Shown here: positions 39,123 through 42,812 of the stretch, piece by piece
Position numbering within the stretch: the stretch's first letter is position 1
Layout: each line of letters starts with the position of its first letter
NCBI RefSeq assembly: GCF_001419765.1
Contig: NZ_LIRK01000021.1
Span: 1-42,812, forward strand
Origin: Streptomyces torulosus
Lineage (GTDB): Bacteria > Actinomycetota > Actinomycetes > Streptomycetales > Streptomycetaceae
Direction of reading: 5' to 3'
DNA length: 42,812 bases
Program-made: the position numbers and the translations under genes
Notes under the pieces: model-generated
Told to the model about the DNA's origin: nothing
The model's database searches: none
Seen by the model: the letters and a program-made list of their open reading frames with translations, nothing else

Positions 39123-40157
39123 ATGGCCGACGACCCCTTCACCGCCCGCTCGCCCTTCCGGCCCAGCCACCAGCCGGGGCGGCCCAGGCCGCGGGCGGTG
39201 GGCCGCAACGAGATCCGCGTCCGCACCCGTGAGCTGCACGGCTACCGCTTCGCCTACCGCATGGCCGGCAAGGGCGAGTCCGCGGTGGTGCTGATCCACG
39301 GCATCGGCGACTCCTCCGCGACCTGGGCCGACATCATCCCGGGCCTGGCCGCCCGGTACCGGGTCCTCGCCCCCGACCTGCTCGGCCACGGGGCGTCGGC
39401 CAAACCCCGTGGCGACTACTCTCCCGGCGCGTACGCCAACGGGCTGCGGGATCTGCTCAGCGCCCTGGGCATCGAGCGGGCCACCCTCGTCGGCCACTCC
39501 CTCGGCGGCGCGGTGGCCGCCCAGTTCGCCTACCAGTTCCCCGAGCGCACCGAGCGGCTGGTCCTGGTCGGCAGCGGGGGCATCGGCCGCCAGGTCTCCC
39601 CGCTGCTGCGGGCCGCCACGCTGCCCGGCGCCGAACTGCTGCTGTCGGCCTTCCAACTGCCCACCGTGCGCTGGCAGTTGCAGATGTTCGTGCGGATCAT
39701 GAAGACGCTGAACACGGGGCTCGGGGTCGACGCGCCGGATCTGCTGCGGGTGGTGGACGCCCTGCCGGACGCGAGTTCGCGCAGCGCGTTCGTCCGGACC
39801 CTGCGGGCCGTCGTCGACTGGCGGGGCCAGGTCGGCACGCTGCTCGACCGCTGCTATCTGACGCAGGGGATGCCGACGATGCTGGTGTGGGGCGGACGCG
39901 ACATGGTCGTCCCGGCCCTGCACGCCGGCCTCGGCCATGTGTCCATGCCGGGCAGCCGGCTGGAGATATTCGAGGACGCCGGGCACTTCCCGTTCCACAC
40001 GGACCCGGAGCGCTTCCTCGGTGTGCTCCACGACTTCATCGGCCGCACCCGGCCCGCCCGGTTCAGCCCCGAGGAGTGGCGGCAACTGCTGCGCACCCGC
40101 CGCGCGCAGGCCCGCACCCGGGGCGCCCGTCCCCTCCAGGGGCGGGCCACCGGCTGA
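39123..40157 (+). CDS. Alpha/beta-fold hydrolase
   Basis: A 344-residue soluble hydrolase of the classical alpha/beta type: VVLIHGIGDSSATWADIIP with the oxyanion HG, PDLLGHGASAKP, nucleophile elbow VGHSLGG with Ser126, an acid in VWGGRDMVVP and histidine in EDAGHFPFHTDPERF. An N-terminal 40 residues is Pro/Arg-rich. Likely an esterase, thioesterase or lipase-like enzyme. It could hydrolyse the acyl chain from a carrier protein (editing) or modify the final lactone. The ATG at 39123 follows AGGAGG at 39109-39114. Last gene of the plus-strand cluster; whether it belongs to the pathway or is a neighbour is not settled by sequence. Confidence 0.82.
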   Translation: MADDPFTARSPFRPSHQPGRPRPRAVGRNEIRVRTRELHGYRFAYRMAGKGESAVVLIHGIGDSSATWADIIPGLAARYRVLAPDLLGHGASAKPRGDYSPGAYANGLRDLLSALGIERATLVGHSLGGAVAAQFAYQFPERTERLVLVGSGGIGRQVSPLLRAATLPGAELLLSAFQLPTVRWQLQMFVRIMKTLNTGLGVDAPDLLRVVDALPDASSRSAFVRTLRAVVDWRGQVGTLLDRCYLTQGMPTMLVWGGRDMVVPALHAGLGHVSMPGSRLEIFEDAGHFPFHTDPERFLGVLHDFIGRTRPARFSPEEWRQLLRTRRAQARTRGARPLQGRATG

Positions 40158-40160
40158 CGG

Positions 40161-40180
40161 CCGGCCACGCGGGGGGCCGG
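40161..40180 (+). terminator. Short hairpin after the last cluster gene
   Basis: CCGGCC (40161-40166) pairs with GGCCGG (40175-40180) across an 8-base loop, three bases after the hydrolase stop. It is short; the stronger hairpins of the repeat array downstream probably matter more. Confidence 0.4.
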
Positions 40181-40227
40181 AGTGGAGAACCGGACCCCCG
40201 CCACTGCCGTCGCCGGCCGTCCGGGAG

Positions 40228-40915
40228 CCGCGTGCAGGACGTCACGCGGCTCCCTCCCGGCGACGACCGCCGTACGGCCGACGTCGGCCACGACCGTCAC
40301 ACGGCTGACGCCGGGGACGACGTCACACGGTCCCTCGCCGGGGACGTCCGTCACACGGTCCCTCGCCGGGGACGTCCGTCACACGGTCCTCGCCGGGGAG
40401 CGGGCTGTAAGGCTCCTGCCGGGGAGCAGGTCATACGACCCGTGCTGGGGATGACGCCATGTGCTTCCGCCGGGAGCCGTCACGTAGCTCCCGGCGGGAC
40501 GACCGTCCCACGGTCCTCGCCGGGGGGCAGGTCATACGACCCGTGCCGGGGATGACGCCATGTGCTTCCGCCGGGAGCCGTCACGTAGCTCCCAGCGGGG
40601 ACGACCGTCCCACGGTCCTCGCCGGGGAGCGGGTCATACGACCCGTGCCGGGGATGACGCCATGTGCTTCCGCCGGAAGCCGTCAAGTACCTCCCGGTGG
40701 GGACGGCGTCACACGGTCCTCGCCGGGGAGCGGGCTGTACGGCTCCTGCCGGGGAGCAGGTCATACGACTTCTGGTGGGGATGACGCCATGTGCTTCCGC
40801 CGGGAGCCGTCACGCAGCTCCCGGCGGGACGACCTCGCGCGGCTTCCGGTGGGGACAATCTCACGCCGCTCCCGCCGGGGACCCCCTCACGCCGCCGCCG
40901 GCGGGGACCCCCGCA
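40228..40915. repeat. Degenerate minisatellite of 23-30 bp units with embedded strong hairpins
   Basis: Roughly 25 imperfect tandem units share a core like CACACGGTCCTCGCCGGGG. Early units have a period of 28 bp (40322, 40350, 40378), later ones about 26 (40404, 40430). Higher-order copies are marked by ATGACGCCATGTGCTTCCGC at 40451, 40552, 40654 and 40781 (spacing 101, 102 and 127 bp). Perfect 11-bp inverted arms CCGCCGGGAGC/GCTCCCGGCGG with 9-base loops occur at 40467-40497 and 40797-40827, with a one-mismatch version near 40568. The array fills the gap between convergent genes. Frames through it are not genes. Unit sequence is too variable for CRISPR. Confidence 0.85.
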
Positions 40916-40931
40916 CGCCGCTGCCTCCGGC

Positions 40932-42812
40932 TCAGGCGGCCGTGGCCGTTCCTATGAGCCACATGCCGGGGCCCACCTCGACCGCGTGGCCGACGGGGGA
41001 GAGACGGTGGGCGGGATCCGGGGCCAGGCGGGCCGTGGTGCGGCGGACGTACTCCGTCCAGCGGCGGTCGCCGAGGCGTTCCGCGGCGCGCCCGCACTGC
41101 TCCAGCTGCCGCCGGGCCACGTCCACGCGGCCACGCCGCAGGTTGACCAGGGCGAGCCCCTTCAGCGCGGCCACCTCGCCCCGCAGATCCCCTTCGGCCG
41201 AGCACAGCGCCAACGCCCGCCCGTACCGCCGGGCGGCGTGCTCCAGCAGACCCTGGCCGAGCAGGACGTCGGCCGCGCCGATCCGGCAGCGTGCCACCCC
41301 GGTCCGGTCGCGGACCAGCTCGAACGCGTGCTGGGCGGCGGTGTGGTGGCGCAGCGCCCGGTCGGCCTGGCGGCGCTGCCAGGCCAGGTCGCCCAGCGCG
41401 TACTGGACGGTCGCCTCGGCCTCGGTGTTCCGGGCCCGCCGCGCGGCGTCCAGGGCGAGCCGGTGGGTCTCCTCCCACTCCTCCCACGCGGCGCGGGCGT
41501 GGAAGTATCCGGCGGCGCTGCCCGCGAGGTCCCACACCAGCGGCCACAGCCCCGCCGCGTGCGTCTGCCGTACGGTCTCCACCAGGCCCGTGGCCTCCTC
41601 GCGGAACCATGCCAGCGGACTCGCGCCGACGATCGCGGCCGCGTCCGGCCCGGCGGGCCCGGCGTCGGGCCGGGCCCGCCAGTCCCGTCCGGGGGCGAGC
41701 CGTTGGTCCGCGTACCGGGCGAGGCTCCCGTAGGCCCGGCCCAGCCGCTCCACGACCTCCCGCCGCGTCCGGGCGGCGTCCGGCTCCGCCTCCCGCAGTT
41801 CTGTGGCCAGCACCCGCAGCAGCGAGTGGAAGCCGTAGCGGACGGACCGGCCGTCGGTGCGGGCCTCCAGCAGCTGGGCCCGGACGAGTTCCTCGGCCGT
41901 CTCCTCCGCCTCCTCCGCCCCGGTGCCCAGCAGGGCCGCGACGGTCCAGCCCGTGAAGTCGGGGGCCGGTGCCAGGGACAGCAGCCGGAAGGCGCGCCGC
42001 AGCGCGGGCCCCGCCTCCTGGTAGCCCGTCAGCAGGCTGGAGCGCAGGTCGAGGTCGCCCTCGCGCAGCACACCGAGCCGGGTCCGCTCGTCGCGCAGCC
42101 GGCCCGCCAGCGCGGCGGGCGTGGTGTGCGGGCGCGCCGTCAGGGCCGCCGCGGCCACGCGCAGCGCCAGGGGGAAGCAGCCGCACAGCCGGGCGATCTC
42201 GGCGACCGCCACCGGGTCCTGCGCCATCCGCTCGCCCCCGGCGGCGAGCAGCAGCTCCACCGCCTCCTCCGGCCGCACCGCGTCCAGCCGCAGGTGCTCC
42301 GCCCCGTCGAGGGCGGCGGCCCGGCGGCGCCCGGTGAGGATCACCGAGCCCTCCGTGACGGCCTGGAGCAGCGGCCGTATCTGCTGCTCGGACGCGGCGT
42401 CGTCCAGGATGAGCAGCATCCGGCGCCCGTGCAGGGCCCGCCGCAGCCGGTCGGTCAGCTCCTCCGGGTCGGTGAGCGGGACGCCGGGGACGTCGTCGGT
42501 GAGCCGGCGCAGCAGGGCCGCGCCGGCCTGCGCGGCACTCAGCGGACGCCCCTGCGGCCCGCGCAGCCCGAGCAGCAGCCCGCCGTCGGGGAACAGGTCC
42601 GCCGTGCGGTGCGCGAGCCGCAGCGCCAGCGCGGTCTTGCCGACGCCGGCCGGCCCGGAGACGGCCAGCACCCGTACCGCCGGCCGGCCGACGCCACCGC
42701 GCAGCGCCCGTTCCCCGTACGCCAGTTCCGCGTCACGGCCGACGAAGCCGGGCGGCGCGGCGGGCAGCGCCGCCCGGCTTCGTCGGCCGTGACGAGGAAC
42801 TGGCGTACGGGG
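40932..42812 (-). CDS. AfsR-like NB-ARC/TPR regulator, 5' end outside the window
   Basis: At least 626 residues of a signal-transduction ATPase of the AfsR/SARP-linked or LuxR-NB-ARC type. The frame is open to the right edge. FVGRDAELAYGERAL precedes Walker A GPAGVGKTALAL, followed by a Walker B-like RRMLLILDDA, the sensor region GSVILTGRRR, the GLPL-like CGCFPLALRVAA, winged-helix residues, and a C-terminal half of TPR-like helices (ALGDLAWQRRQADRALRHHTAAQHAF). The DNA-binding part, if it exists, is beyond the edge. A GTG at 42671 would cut the FVGR motif, so the gene is treated as partial. The last 46 bases are the inverse of 42713-42758, so the most N-terminal 15 residues shown may be false. 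It is convergent with the tetronate-type cluster and a possible pathway regulator. Confidence 0.8.
   Translation of the reverse strand, partial: PRTPVPRHGRRSRAALPAAPPGFVGRDAELAYGERALRGGVGRPAVRVLAVSGPAGVGKTALALRLAHRTADLFPDGGLLLGLRGPQGRPLSAAQAGAALLRRLTDDVPGVPLTDPEELTDRLRRALHGRRMLLILDDAASEQQIRPLLQAVTEGSVILTGRRRAAALDGAEHLRLDAVRPEEAVELLLAAGGERMAQDPVAVAEIARLCGCFPLALRVAAAALTARPHTTPAALAGRLRDERTRLGVLREGDLDLRSSLLTGYQEAGPALRRAFRLLSLAPAPDFTGWTVAALLGTGAEEAEETAEELVRAQLLEARTDGRSVRYGFHSLLRVLATELREAEPDAARTRREVVERLGRAYGSLARYADQRLAPGRDWRARPDAGPAGPDAAAIVGASPLAWFREEATGLVETVRQTHAAGLWPLVWDLAGSAAGYFHARAAWEEWEETHRLALDAARRARNTEAEATVQYALGDLAWQRRQADRALRHHTAAQHAFELVRDRTGVARCRIGAADVLLGQGLLEHAARRYGRALALCSAEGDLRGEVAALKGLALVNLRRGRVDVARRQLEQCGRAAERLGDRRWTEYVRRTTARLAPDPAHRLSPVGHAVEVGPGMWLIGTATAA
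42713..42812. repeat. Inverted repeat with 46-bp arms at the window end
   Basis: 42713-42758 and 42767-42812 are reverse complements with one mismatch, and the last base of the window is the outer end of the right arm. This may be a sequencing or assembly fold-back, or a real palindrome at which the assembly broke. Confidence 0.9.

Noticed and set aside
40228..40915. CRISPR array
   Set aside because: Units vary in sequence and length with no constant repeat plus unique spacer pattern, and no cas genes are present.
40459..41733. 424-residue plus-strand frame over the minisatellite and the regulator gene
   Set aside because: The first part is translated repeat, the second is antisense to a clear NB-ARC/TPR gene.

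Overview
The window is very GC-rich actinobacterial DNA and looks like a Streptomyces or close relative. Codon third positions are almost all G or C. Many starts are GTG or TTG behind GGAGG-type ribosome sites, lipoproteins carry actinomycete-style signal peptides, and the secondary-metabolism genes and AfsR-type regulator are typical of that group. No rRNA, tRNA, CRISPR array, prophage or insertion sequence was seen.

Left part (1-7.5 kb): a leucine/amino-acid-type ABC substrate-binding lipoprotein on the minus strand, a divergent TetR-type regulator, then a tight three-gene minus-strand operon. That operon encodes an amino-acid-adenylating enzyme without a carrier domain, a polytopic ferric-reductase-like membrane flavoprotein and a catalytically complete enoyl-CoA hydratase. 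The first two resemble the fungal pair of NRPS-like adenylating enzyme and TmpA membrane flavoprotein. A second TetR-type gene follows.

Middle part (7.6-22 kb): a peptide-type ABC importer operon (binding lipoprotein, amidase, permease, permease-ATPase fusion with a 60-bp minisatellite, second ATPase) closed by a strong terminator. Next come an Lrp/AsnC regulator with three helically phased 15-bp boxes in front of it and a 989-residue fusion of a small-molecule kinase, a degenerate M23-like domain and a class III PLP enzyme. I read this as a catabolic unit: import an amide or peptide, cleave it, phosphorylate the released hydroxy-amine and eliminate phosphate. A Tat-exported molybdenum hydroxylase (large plus [2Fe-2S] subunit) and a small hypothetical gene follow.

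Right part (22.6-40.2 kb): a compact biosynthetic cluster in one direction. It encodes an FkbH-type glyceryl-ACP synthase, a small membrane-associated protein, a fatty-acyl-AMP ligase, two long acyl-CoA-dehydrogenase-like proteins, an ACP, a one-module KS-AT-ACP polyketide synthase (malonyl-type AT, no reduction), a KAS III homologue, a second ACP, an E2-like acyltransferase, a Sfp-type phosphopantetheinyl transferase and, after a 25-bp-stem terminator, two alpha/beta hydrolases. The FkbH/ACP/KAS III/E2-like acyltransferase/hydrolase set is the signature of tetronate biosynthesis (RK-682, agglomerin, abyssomicin, tetronomycin). The ligase, dehydrogenases and single reduction-free module suggest that a free fatty acid is loaded, desaturated, extended once to a beta-ketoacyl chain and cyclised with a glyceryl unit to an acyl-tetronate, then acetylated and eliminated to a 5-methylidene group. 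This is the strongest candidate for an undescribed system here.

The right end (40.2-42.8 kb) holds a hairpin-rich minisatellite of 23-30 bp units and a convergent, 5'-truncated AfsR-like NB-ARC/TPR regulator. The last 100 bp are a 46-bp-arm inverted repeat that may be an assembly fold-back. All family names come from reading motifs by eye; no database search was run.
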